Virus record (IMG/VR): IMGVR_UViG_3300009176_000030
Location: 1-64,000 of that record
DNA length: 64,000 nt
Strand: one strand, 5' to 3'
DNA from: a virus
Shown: piece after piece, positions 33,879 to 41,191 of the stretch
Position numbering within the stretch: position 1 is the first letter of the stretch
Layout of the letters: every line of letters begins with the position of its first letter
Notes under the pieces: model-generated
What the model saw: the letters and a program-made list of their open reading frames with translations, nothing else
What the model was told of the DNA's origin: nothing
Database searches by the model: none
Made by a program: the position numbers and the translations under genes

Positions 33879-34253
33879 CTAGCGGTGCAGGTGACCCGTG
33901 GTCACACCGCTCTCCGTGTACATGATGTCTTCGAGCGTCAGGACGCCGCCTTCGTAGCGCCATTCCTTCCAGCCCAGGATGTCGAACCGCTGATGGCCGA
34001 GACGTGGCGAGTTGAACTCGATCACGACGCGCTTCTGGAGCGGTATGCCGTTGTGTTTCAGGTTCATCAGGGGCTCACTGACCCATGAAAATTGCGCCCT
34101 GAAACGAAGCAGAGGCGTCGTGCCGTCCGGCTTCGTTCCAGAGCGCCTGATGTTCCAGCGAGAGATGATCGCGACCTTGGCACCTGCCGCGGCCGTGATG
34201 TAACCAGCGTCTCCCTGGATGACGGCTTCACTGCCGCCGGTAGGACCCAGCAC
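33879..34253 (-). CDS. Tail-associated protein, 124 aa
   Basis: Begins MLGPTGGSEAVIQGDAGYIT; beta-rich with a short helical centre. It lies between the presumed tail-tube gene and the chaperones. No family recognised; a minor tail or tube-associated role is inferred from position. Confidence 0.6.
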   Translation of the reverse strand: MLGPTGGSEAVIQGDAGYITAAAGAKVAIISRWNIRRSGTKPDGTTPLLRFRAQFSWVSEPLMNLKHNGIPLQKRVVIEFNSPRLGHQRFDILGWKEWRYEGGVLTLEDIMYTESGVTTGHLHR

Positions 34254-34295
34254 TCAGCACCTCCCTCGTGACTGATTGCGAGGAGTATAGGGCTG

Positions 34296-34312
34296 CGCTC
34301 TCGATGAGAGCG
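34296..34312. other. Short perfect hairpin after the tail-tube gene
   Basis: A 7-bp stem (CGCTCTC with GAGAGCG) and 3-base loop lies just downstream of the tail-tube stop on the minus strand. No T-run follows, so it may slow RNA decay or pausing and not terminate. TATACT, a -10-like box, lies 8 bases further on for the leftward strand, with no matching -35. Confidence 0.4.
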
Positions 34313-34318
34313 ACCCGA

Positions 34319-34750
34319 TTACGCGGTGAAGACGACCCAGTTGGACGCGGCCCGGAAGTTGCCGTTGATCGAGCACATTCCGTTGAGGTTCACGTCCACC
34401 GTGGCGTCGAGGAACCCGGAGCCGTGGGCGACTTCGTGAACGCCGATCGATGAGGCGCCCACGCCGCTGTCGGCGTACAGGTAGAGCATCTGCGCCCCGA
34501 GGGAGGCAGCGTTGAGGAGCAGGTCGCCCGAGAGATCGAGCAGGCCCGTGTAGGTGCCCTGAGCGTCACGAAGACCGGCGAACCAGCGCTTGTTCGTGTC
34601 GCTGAAGGCCGAGCCGTCGTAGAACTCGCGAGACGAGTTGTACGTCCACTGGGTCTTCGCGGCGACGAGCGTGCCGCCGCCACTGATCGGGCCACCGATG
34701 ACGATCGCGCCGTTGATTCCTGCTGCCCGCAGGTCGGCATTTGCAGCCAT
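34319..34750 (-). CDS. Major tail (tube) protein candidate
   Basis: A 143-residue protein, all-beta, starting MAANADLRAAGINGAIVIGG with SGDLLLNAASLGAQMLYLYA and a C-terminal NGNFRAASNWVVF. Size, beta content and place between tail terminator and chaperones fit a tube subunit. AAAGGAT lies upstream. The assignment is by position and fold type, not by a motif. Confidence 0.65.
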   Translation of the reverse strand: MAANADLRAAGINGAIVIGGPISGGGTLVAAKTQWTYNSSREFYDGSAFSDTNKRWFAGLRDAQGTYTGLLDLSGDLLLNAASLGAQMLYLYADSGVGASSIGVHEVAHGSGFLDATVDVNLNGMCSINGNFRAASNWVVFTA

Positions 34751-34762
34751 AGCAATCCTTTC

Positions 34763-35227
34763 TTATGCGATGTCGGAATCGGCGGTGAAGATGAGGGAGC
34801 GCAGCGCGGGGTTGCTTTGCGCGACCTTGACTTCGAGAACGCCTCCGACCTCGTAGATGGGTTTGCCCTGCGGGTCCTCGTCTTGCAGCGATAGGCTGCT
34901 CGTAAAGAGGCACGACAGGCTCGTTTGCCCGGTCACGGTGAGCCGCTGTTGGTTCAGCGTCGTGAACGCAAGCTGAAAGGCGCTAGCTGCGTCTTCCTGG
35001 GTTTTCGCGAAGATCAGCACATCCACCCCTAGGATGTTGACCACGCCCGTCCAGTCGAGCAACGCCGGAGCGTAGTGCAACTGGAGAATGCCGCGTGGGT
35101 ATGCTGTCTCCGGCGGGGCGAAACCCTCAGCCCAATCTCCCAACAACTGGTCTTTGAGGACCAGGTTGGCACGGAGTTGGCGAATAAGGGCCTGCCGGAC
35201 ACTAGGCCAGGGAATGACGAGAGCCAT
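34763..35227 (-). CDS. Tail terminator-like protein
   Basis: A 154-residue alpha/beta protein; SVRQALIRQLRANLVLKDQL at the start and VVNILGVDVLIFAKTQEDAA with GGVLEVKVAQSNPALRSLIF at the end follow the DUF3168/gpU-like pattern of terminators that cap the tube. Position next to the neck protein supports it. Confidence 0.65.
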   Translation of the reverse strand: MALVIPWPSVRQALIRQLRANLVLKDQLLGDWAEGFAPPETAYPRGILQLHYAPALLDWTGVVNILGVDVLIFAKTQEDAASAFQLAFTTLNQQRLTVTGQTSLSCLFTSSLSLQDEDPQGKPIYEVGGVLEVKVAQSNPALRSLIFTADSDIA

Positions 35228-35230
35228 CTG

Positions 35231-35980
35231 CTATCGCCCTCCGAAGGCTCGACGTAGGTTGGTAGCGAACAGGTCTACGAGATGCTGTCGCTGTCCATGA
35301 AGTGCGGGCAGGAGGAACGGCTGGGCCGCGGTCCTGACCGTTGGGAACTCGACGAACTTGGCGTACCGGATGCCCGCCGTCACGGTGACCGACTGGCCGT
35401 TGCCGGTCTGGATGGCGCCGCCGGATTCGATCGACGCCTTCAGCGCGCCGCCGACATGCACACTGGTCGCCTCGCCCACGCCCGTCTCGGCACGGTGGAT
35501 GGAGGCTCCTGAGCGGGCCTCGCTGCGTCCACGGCTGGTCATCGCCTCGCTGGCGCCGGGACCCGGCTCGAACCCGCCCCCACGCAGCCGTGAAGCCCCT
35601 GAGACGGACGTAAACCGTCCGCCCTGCTCGATCCCCAGGAACCGCAGTTCGCGCGTCCTGGAGAGCGTATTGGCCGAGCCCGGTCGGCGTATCTGGACCT
35701 TGGCGTAGTTAGCGATGTGAGCCACCGCCCGGCGGCGCTTGAAATCGTTGGGCGCGACATGACCGTAGTAGTTGTTGGCGCGCTGGGTGGCGATCGCTTT
35801 CTCGGCCGGAGTGAGCGAGCGGTACTTGCGCTTATAGCCCTTCTTCTCACGGAACGCCTTGCGGATCGGCGCTCGGCTCCGGGCATCCGCGGCGATCATG
35901 TCGCCGATCTCGTCCAGTGTCGTCTCGGCCGCCTGGTTGATGAGTTCCTTGATGAGGGGGATGTTCAGGAACGCGCCCAT
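35231..35980 (-). CDS. HK97 gp10-like neck protein
   Basis: A 249-residue protein. The N-terminal helix ELINQAAETTLDEIGDMIAA and the C-terminal GIRYAKFVEFPTVRTAAQPF, then LLPAL, are characteristic of gp10-type neck proteins. It is longer than usual; about 90 central residues (Gly/Arg/Ser-rich, around 95-185) look like an insertion. Coupled to the preceding gene by a one-base overlap. Confidence 0.75.
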   Translation of the reverse strand: MGAFLNIPLIKELINQAAETTLDEIGDMIAADARSRAPIRKAFREKKGYKRKYRSLTPAEKAIATQRANNYYGHVAPNDFKRRRAVAHIANYAKVQIRRPGSANTLSRTRELRFLGIEQGGRFTSVSGASRLRGGGFEPGPGASEAMTSRGRSEARSGASIHRAETGVGEATSVHVGGALKASIESGGAIQTGNGQSVTVTAGIRYAKFVEFPTVRTAAQPFLLPALHGQRQHLVDLFATNLRRAFGGR

Positions 35981-36351
35981 CAGACCAGCCTGCGGAGCGC
36001 GACCGAGAGCGAGGTCGGGTAGGTGTTATCGACGTTGGTGTTCTGGGCGAAGTAGTCGCTACCGCCGATGACGATCTTGTCACCTGGGTTGATATTGGTG
36101 CCGATCGGGACGAGCAGTCGGAACAACTCGCTCAGGCTCTCACCGCCATTGATGACCGACAGCGTGACCGGGTTCGGGGTGATCTCATACAGCCAGCCGA
36201 GCACCGTCGAGGACGGAGAGGCGGGATAGCCCGTCTCCTGCCCGTCGGGAGTCTGGATGGTCGAGCGGTTGTAGATGTAGACCGTCGTCTTCAGGCCCGA
36301 CAGGACGAGGTCTTGCAGAGCCGCCAGTTCTGATTCGCTGATGAGGGACAT
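35980..36351 (-). CDS. Head closure protein candidate
   Basis: A 123-residue, mostly beta protein with TTVYIYNRSTIQTPDG and a NPGDKIVIGGSDYFAQ strand pair, as in head-completion stoppers of siphoviruses. It precedes the gp10-like gene. Assignment rests on order and fold type. Confidence 0.6.
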   Translation of the reverse strand: MSLISESELAALQDLVLSGLKTTVYIYNRSTIQTPDGQETGYPASPSSTVLGWLYEITPNPVTLSVINGGESLSELFRLLVPIGTNINPGDKIVIGGSDYFAQNTNVDNTYPTSLSVALRRLV

Positions 36352-36365
36352 CGACCACCTCCCCC

Positions 36366-36385
36366 TTGACGACAGAACGATAATG
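36366..36385 (+). promoter_or_regulatory. Bipartite TTGAC-N8-GATAATG element, rightward
   Basis: TTGAC at 36366-36370 and GATAATG at 36379-36385, 8 bases apart as at 2487. It points rightward, against the surrounding late genes, and a strong terminator follows 155 bases later, so together they may form a short transcription unit. Confidence 0.45.
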
Positions 36386-36540
36386 CTTGGGCCGTTGGGC
36401 GCTCAGTCCGCGGGCTGCTAACCCTCTAGGGCGGTACGTCAAGCCGTCCTGCCGCACTTATTTCATAGAGTGCCCGGACCAATACCGGGTATCGCGGGAG
36501 GAGGTGCTGCCTATCTACCCCACAGAATCACCCGTGTCAC
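36386..36540 (+). ncRNA. Candidate small RNA between head genes
   Basis: The 232-base gap 36352-36583 has no convincing protein gene on either strand. Its rightward strand begins with the promoter-like element at 36366 and ends in the terminator at 36541-36578, giving a possible transcript of about 150-190 bases. It contains local hairpins (for example GCACT with AGTGC near 36458-36477) and an anticodon-arm-like GGGCTGCTAACCC. Expression is unproven. Confidence 0.4.
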
Positions 36541-36578
36541 AAAGCCCCACTCGAAGGTCAACCCGAGTGGGGCTTTTA
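36541..36578. terminator. Strong hairpin terminator, bidirectional
   Basis: A perfect 13-bp stem (36541-36553 with 36564-36576) and 10-base loop, with TTTT on the rightward side and TTT on the leftward side. It ends the rightward candidate RNA and could also end the leftward transcript after the glycosyltransferase gene that stops at 36584. Confidence 0.8.
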
Positions 36579-36583
36579 CGTGG

Positions 36584-37570
36584 TTAGACCACGTCGGCCC
36601 GGCGGGCCACGATGCGGAGGCAGTTCTCGCAGGACTTCCCGGCCGGGAGTTTGGCGACGACATCGCCGTAGATCACCCGGCCGCACATCGTCTTGTACCT
36701 GTTCTCGACGCGCGCCGGGCTGGCAATGGCGTGCCACGATCGGCCGAGGACCCACTTGATGTCCTTGATCGGCTTCTTCTTCTTGCGGAACTCGCAGCCT
36801 TCGTCCACGAGGCGGCGCATCTGCGACGGGTTGCGGGTCGCCCGGTTGTAGGCATTCGACAGTTCGTCGTTGCGGGCAGCGTCCTGACCCGACCAGGCGC
36901 GTGTCTTGTAGTTCTTGCCGATGACCGGGTGCCACAGGTGGAGCACATCGTTCTGGGTGGTCTTGTGCTTGCCGTACAGCGTGTCCAGCGCCCGCAGGAT
37001 CGCGACATCCTCGCCGCCCCAGCCCTTGAACCGCTCGTCGAAGCAGCCAAGGACCTCCAGCGCCTCGCGCGGGAAGATGGTCACCATGGCGCCGTAGCGA
37101 TGGCCGTAGCCGCTTTTCATGCCGTCGCCATCGAGATCGCCGGGCAGCGGCGGTGACGGGAACCGCAAGGGATCGGACGGCTTGGACGCGAGGACCCGCT
37201 GCGTCGCACCCCGGTTGAGCCGGTAGAGGTGACGGTACGGGACGTACCACAGGTGGTTGGCGAGTTCTTCGAGGATGCGGTCGGCGCAGCGGTCGAGGAT
37301 GGAACCCGGCATGTAGGTATCGGCGTCCAGCACCACGAGGACCCGACCACGGGCGCGGCTCGCGGCATCGTTGAGCGCTTCGGTCTTGCAGAACGGCCTG
37401 CCACGGCTCTTGCCGATGATGATCTCGGCATCCGGTAGTTCGCGCTTCCAGTAGCGGCGCACCCACGCGAAGGCTCGCTGGCGCTCCTTGTTGTCCGACC
37501 GGAACGGGATGAGCAGGCTCATCTTCGGTCGGCGCGGATGCGGCTTGGGAGGCTTTACCGGCTTAGGCAC
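36584..37570 (-). CDS. GT-A glycosyltransferase with C-terminal zinc-ribbon-like tail
   Basis: A 328-residue protein. SLLIPFRSDNKERQ starts the GT-A fold, VVLDADTYMPG holds the DxD metal site and FKGWGGEDVAILRA is the galactosyltransferase-type acceptor loop. The last 50 residues (WHAIASPARVENRYKTMCGR, later CENCLRI) form a Cys-based module resembling the free-standing protein encoded at 61979. It may transfer a sugar to a virion or wall component. It sits among head genes and overlaps the pyruvyltransferase gene by eight bases. Confidence 0.8.
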   Translation of the reverse strand: MPKPVKPPKPHPRRPKMSLLIPFRSDNKERQRAFAWVRRYWKRELPDAEIIIGKSRGRPFCKTEALNDAASRARGRVLVVLDADTYMPGSILDRCADRILEELANHLWYVPYRHLYRLNRGATQRVLASKPSDPLRFPSPPLPGDLDGDGMKSGYGHRYGAMVTIFPREALEVLGCFDERFKGWGGEDVAILRALDTLYGKHKTTQNDVLHLWHPVIGKNYKTRAWSGQDAARNDELSNAYNRATRNPSQMRRLVDEGCEFRKKKKPIKDIKWVLGRSWHAIASPARVENRYKTMCGRVIYGDVVAKLPAGKSCENCLRIVARRADVV

Positions 37571-38306
37571 GGGCCATGGTGAAGATCGCCTTCACCTCCT
37601 CCAAGACATCGAACAGTTCGTACTGCTTCTCCATGACGACGTTCCTGTCCGCCTGCTCGGTGACGCCGATCTGGAACGGCATGTGCAGGCTCGCGGTGTA
37701 GTCCAGCCACTTGAACAGCCCTCCCTCCTGGTGTTCGTGACTCAGTGCCCGCGGCGAGATTTCGATGCGGCGAGGGATGCTGAAGGCGTCGGCGAGGACG
37801 ATGCCGTGGAGCGACGAGGAGACGATCTTCTTGCAGCGCCCGATGTCGCGGATGACTTCGAGCGGGTCTCCGGTGACACGGATGATCTTTGGGTTGAACT
37901 TGGTGAACCGAGGGTCGTGCTCCAGCGTCGTGTCCGTCCAGTGGGGGATGAGCCCCAGGTTGTAGCGCTTGTCCTCGACCTTGACCAGTTCGTCGGCCAG
38001 CAGGCCCGGATCGGCCAGGACGAAATCGCCCCTCAATCCCTGCGCCGACAACGGCCCTCGAACCGCGAGGACGACGGCGTTGGGCAGTGACAGTTTCGTC
38101 CTCGCGTGGAGCAGCCCGGCGCCCGCGATCACGCCGCCCCAATCCGAGGGAAGCTGGTCGAGGACTGAGCCAGCCATCACCAACTCGGCGTCCTCGGGCG
38201 CGGCCCACTCCGAGGTCAGGCGCATGAACCGCGTGAGGATGAGCCCGGTCAGGGCGTCTCCGAAGTTGGGCCTGCCTTTCCAGAAGTAGGTCTTGACCGG
38301 CTTCAT
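37563..38306 (-). CDS. Polysaccharide pyruvyltransferase family protein
   Basis: A 247-residue protein. WKGRPNFGDALTGLIL at the start and KKIVSSSLHGIVLADAFSIP (with its SSLHG signature) are diagnostic of the family that adds ketal pyruvate to glycans or makes related transfers. It is shorter than bacterial members, which is common in phages. Coupled to the following GT-A gene, suggesting they act on the same glycan. Confidence 0.85.
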   Translation of the reverse strand: MKPVKTYFWKGRPNFGDALTGLILTRFMRLTSEWAAPEDAELVMAGSVLDQLPSDWGGVIAGAGLLHARTKLSLPNAVVLAVRGPLSAQGLRGDFVLADPGLLADELVKVEDKRYNLGLIPHWTDTTLEHDPRFTKFNPKIIRVTGDPLEVIRDIGRCKKIVSSSLHGIVLADAFSIPRRIEISPRALSHEHQEGGLFKWLDYTASLHMPFQIGVTEQADRNVVMEKQYELFDVLEEVKAIFTMARA

Positions 38307-38320
38307 CGATCCCCCCGTTG

Positions 38321-39226
38321 TTAGGCAACGCTTCCGATCGCAAATCCTGTCAGGAGTGACGCGGCGGGACCGGGGATGGTCACCCCGTTCTTGGTCACAT
38401 AGCCGCCGGGGTTCATCTGCGTGATCGCGACTTCGGCCACGCGGACGCTCTGGAGCCCGATCATGCCGCGCTGGGCGATGCGCGACTGGCCGAGCATGTC
38501 GGTCGCGATGATCGAGGTCGCCGTCTCGATGGCCGACGGCAAGGTGTACGTGTACGAAACCGTCGCCAGATCGTCGGGCACCGGTTCGGCGGCATCGGTG
38601 AAGGTGATCGTCCCGTCATCGGTGTTGACCGTGTAGTCCGACGGATCGATCTCGACACCGGCCACCGTGACCGTCACGTCGCCGCCTTCGAGCCAACTGC
38701 CATGGCTTGCCATGTAGAGGTTCGGACTGACGGCTTCGAGCACGTCCTCCGTGGATGTGAACTGCCAGCCGTAGGTGTAACTGGTCAGGGTGAACGGCTC
38801 GTACAGACCGAACCAGAAACCGAGCGGCGGGTAGCCGATGATCGTCGGCTGGCTGGCGACGATCTCGACGAAGCCCGAGGTCGAGTTGACCATCAGGTCG
38901 GATGGCTGAAGGGTGATCGAGTACGAGTTGGTGTACTGGATCGAGAACGCCGTCAGGGTTCGGATCGGGCGGTGGGAGAGGAACACCCGGCGCGCGCCCG
39001 GCTCGTTGAGGAGCGGGCTCGGCGGCTGCCAGATGTGCTGCTCGTTGGTGATCGTGCCGCCCCGGAAGTCGTGCTTCTGGGGCTGGAGCCCGGCGTTGCA
39101 GAAGGTATCGACCACGGCCGACGCTGCGACGAGTTTGTTGCGCAGCGACAGTTTCGTGCCGGTGTCAGCGATGCCAAATCCGCCGTGGATGTAGCGGAGG
39201 GGACTGACGTAACTTTGCAAGGCCAT
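38321..39226 (-). CDS. Head-tail adaptor candidate with added beta domain
   Basis: A 301-residue protein, first gene after the capsid gene apart from the rightward unit. It has an N-terminal mixed region, then a long beta region; GVEIDPSDYTVNTDDGTITF belongs to a small beta module also seen at the C-termini of the tail-tip proteins at 22457 and 24025. The last 70 residues are helical with QSRIAQRGMIGLQSVRVAEV. ATG at 39226 is chosen for GGAAGGAGAG upstream. The connector role is by position. Confidence 0.55.
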   Translation of the reverse strand: MALQSYVSPLRYIHGGFGIADTGTKLSLRNKLVAASAVVDTFCNAGLQPQKHDFRGGTITNEQHIWQPPSPLLNEPGARRVFLSHRPIRTLTAFSIQYTNSYSITLQPSDLMVNSTSGFVEIVASQPTIIGYPPLGFWFGLYEPFTLTSYTYGWQFTSTEDVLEAVSPNLYMASHGSWLEGGDVTVTVAGVEIDPSDYTVNTDDGTITFTDAAEPVPDDLATVSYTYTLPSAIETATSIIATDMLGQSRIAQRGMIGLQSVRVAEVAITQMNPGGYVTKNGVTIPGPAASLLTGFAIGSVA

Positions 39227-39308
39227 CACGCACTCTCCTTCCGCGCAGTTTTGTGCTCGACTGCCCACGATCGATGCGCGGCAGATGACCGCTAACGAGG
39301 AGAGTCAG

Positions 39309-39473
39309 ATGGCAGAGAAGAACGAGTTTCAGAAGCAGGCCGACAAACAGGCCGAGTCCGTCAAGGATATCCCTGCTCATAGCAACGAGCAGGCCGTGAC
39401 CCGCGACACGACCCCGTCGGTCGAGCGCCCCGGCCACGAGACGGAGCATCCCGATCGGCCGAAGGTGCAGTGA
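39309..39473 (+). CDS. Small hydrophilic protein, first gene of a rightward unit
   Basis: A 54-residue, very polar protein (MAEKNEFQKQADKQAESVKD) with no hydrophobic core, probably disordered. GAGGAGAG lies just upstream of the ATG at 39309; an alternative in-frame ATG at 39285 lacks one. It runs against the surrounding late genes and is coupled to the next gene by TGATG. Confidence 0.55.
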   Translation: MAEKNEFQKQADKQAESVKDIPAHSNEQAVTRDTTPSVERPGHETEHPDRPKVQ

Positions 39474-39718
39474 TGCCGACCGCGACGAAGCAGCAGCACA
39501 AGACCAGCAAGACCCAGTCGAGCACTGACGGCAAGTCCGCCACCGACAACGTGTTCGGTCTCGACGACGAGACGTGGACCCGGCTGAAGCAGCAAGCCGC
39601 CCAGTCGGGGGTCTCGACCTCCGACATGATGAAGCAGTACATCGTCAACGCGATCGGCGCCCCGGCGCCCGAAGGCGCTTGGCATTCAGGCCAGGAGACT
39701 GATCCCAGCCTGAAGTAA
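39473..39718 (+). CDS. Ribbon-helix-helix-like small protein
   Basis: An 81-residue protein with a polar N-terminus and a core NVFGLDDETWTRLKQQAAQS followed by GVSTSDMMKQYIVNAI, which fits a beta-strand plus two helices of the RHH/CopG DNA-binding fold. It is the only DNA-binding-regulator-like protein seen in the window. It ends just before a strong terminator. A regulator of late genes or a moron-type passenger are both possible. Confidence 0.6.
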   Translation: MPTATKQQHKTSKTQSSTDGKSATDNVFGLDDETWTRLKQQAAQSGVSTSDMMKQYIVNAIGAPAPEGAWHSGQETDPSLK

Positions 39719-39732
39719 CTTCCTATTCAATC

Positions 39733-39773
39733 AGCCCCGCCTCGTCATTCTGGGAACGAGGCGGGGCTTCTTT
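39733..39773 (+). terminator. Hairpin terminator of the rightward two-gene unit
   Basis: A perfect 12-bp GC-rich stem (39733-39744 with 39757-39768) and 12-base loop followed by TCTTT. No T-run on the other strand, so it acts rightward. Its stem is similar in sequence to that at 36541. Confidence 0.8.
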
Positions 39774-39775
39774 GT

Positions 39776-39832
39776 GGCGGGCAAGAACCAGACGGCGTCA
39801 GAGGGAGGACGCCGGGGCACCTGGTTCCCGCC
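39776..39832. other. Long structured element downstream of the capsid gene
   Basis: Two nested stems: GGCGTC with GACGCC (39794-39799, 39808-39813), and GAACCAG with CTGGTTC (39785-39791, 39821-39827) extended by GGCGG with CCGCC. It lies in the 3' region of the capsid transcript on the minus strand, next to the terminator of the opposite unit, and may protect or separate the capsid message. Confidence 0.5.
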
Positions 39833-39865
39833 CACCATGAATGGAGCAGGCTTTCCCTCTGGTGA

Positions 39866-41191
39866 CTACGAGGTGGCCTGGTTGGCCCGGAGCTTCACGT
39901 TGTACGGAAGCGACGTGACCGCGAGGCCGACCATGTAGTAGATGATGAACAGCCGAGTGAGTTGGCCGTTCACGCCCGGCGGAATCTCGATCACGGTCGG
40001 ACCCGGCGAACCGAGGTACGGCATCGTGACCGTGGACTCGTTGAGGACGTAGATGTCGGCGACCGTCTCGCCGCCATTGAAGGGGCCGTCACTGTTGGTG
40101 GTGACGTAGGTCCCGATCGAGTCGCCCGGCACCGTGACGAGCGGAAGCTCACCCTGGTTGGTCATCACCGCGGGGACGCGGACGCCCGGCACGAACTCCA
40201 TGCGATCGACGGTCCGCTGGATCGTCAACTGCGCATTGGCGAACTGCTGGCCTTCTGCGGCGCGAGCGAAGATCACCGTGGGCGGAACACCGACGGCGTC
40301 GGTGATCGCCGTGGCAGCCTCGCCGAAGGCGATGTTGAACGAGTTGGGGTTGCTGGTGAGATACGGGCTGAAGTTGACGGCGCCCGTGATGTTGAGGATC
40401 GAGCGCAGCCCGGTGAAGCCGTTGGCGTCATAGGCGCCAGCCTCACTGTTCGAGGTCCCACCGGAGTTCGACGCATTGCCCTGGAAGATCGTCTTCTGAG
40501 TCTTGTGCGCCATCGCGATGAGACCGTTCTGGATTTCAAGCTGCTGCGGGTTCCACGACATGCCGCCCGCCTGCACCGCGAACTGCTCCTTGAACGACAC
40601 GCCTCGGCGGGTGTTCTGGATGGCGATGTTCGTGGTCTGCGGGACGTAGGTCGAGTTGTCGTCCGTGACAGTCCCCAGTTCCGCCATGAACACCGCATCA
40701 CCATAGGCGGTGATCTGGCGCCATGCGTGGACGGCGCCGTTGGCAGGCACCTTGGGGATGCGATCGTAGGCGGGGAACGCCTTGACGAACTGGGTGTAGA
40801 GGATCGGGTCGAGGTCCTGCCGGACCAGCGCCGAGCCGCCCGACAAGTCGAGCAGGTTGGTCAGCACCGGGTCGTCGCCAGCGATGTCCATGAGCCCGCG
40901 GCTTCCGGCCATCCACTGAGCGATCGGCACGCCCTTGGCTTCCTTGGACCCGAGTTGCAGGTAGAACAGGTGCGCAAGCTCCTGCTCCGACAGGCCCATC
41001 ATGCCGCGCTGGAGGAAGATGCGATCCTCCTCGTTCAGCACGCCCCGCAGCGACGGCTGCGTGGTGCTCGTCGGGGCTTCCTCCCCGGCCGCCCTGAGCG
41101 CCGCGCCAGAAACGGCAACGTCGTTCGTTCGATCGAACGTCGTGCCGAACTGGTCGAGCGCGTTCAGGACGTTTTTGAGGTCATAACTCAT
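39866..41191 (-). CDS. Major capsid protein, HK97 fold
   Basis: A 441-residue protein directly after the protease gene (ATGA overlap), where the capsid gene belongs. After a short N-terminal helix, ILYTQFVKAFPAYDRIPKVP and an E-loop-like GVSFKEQFAVQAGGMSWNPQ are followed by a P-domain helix region (QTKNQ-type LIAMAHKTQKTIFQGN) and a C-terminal beta part. No large delta domain is visible; the protease-linked acidic region upstream probably provides scaffold. Confidence 0.85.
   Translation of the reverse strand: MSYDLKNVLNALDQFGTTFDRTNDVAVSGAALRAAGEEAPTSTTQPSLRGVLNEEDRIFLQRGMMGLSEQELAHLFYLQLGSKEAKGVPIAQWMAGSRGLMDIAGDDPVLTNLLDLSGGSALVRQDLDPILYTQFVKAFPAYDRIPKVPANGAVHAWRQITAYGDAVFMAELGTVTDDNSTYVPQTTNIAIQNTRRGVSFKEQFAVQAGGMSWNPQQLEIQNGLIAMAHKTQKTIFQGNASNSGGTSNSEAGAYDANGFTGLRSILNITGAVNFSPYLTSNPNSFNIAFGEAATAITDAVGVPPTVIFARAAEGQQFANAQLTIQRTVDRMEFVPGVRVPAVMTNQGELPLVTVPGDSIGTYVTTNSDGPFNGGETVADIYVLNESTVTMPYLGSPGPTVIEIPPGVNGQLTRLFIIYYMVGLAVTSLPYNVKLRANQATS

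Noticed and set aside
36395-36480. tRNA-Ser(GCU)-like sequence with GGGCTGCTAACCC
   Set aside because: The anticodon loop fits, but the anticodon stem has a mismatch, no T-arm with TTCRA can be found and the possible acceptor stem leaves no room for it. Best kept as part of a candidate RNA.
36395-36480. Possible attachment site derived from a tRNA gene
   Set aside because: No integrase or excisionase gene is visible and the match is only an anticodon arm.
39226-39300. A TTGAC-N8-GATAATG site ahead of the rightward two-gene unit
   Set aside because: Only a weak resemblance (CTCGAC then GATCGATG); two mismatches and different spacing. The unit's promoter remains unknown.
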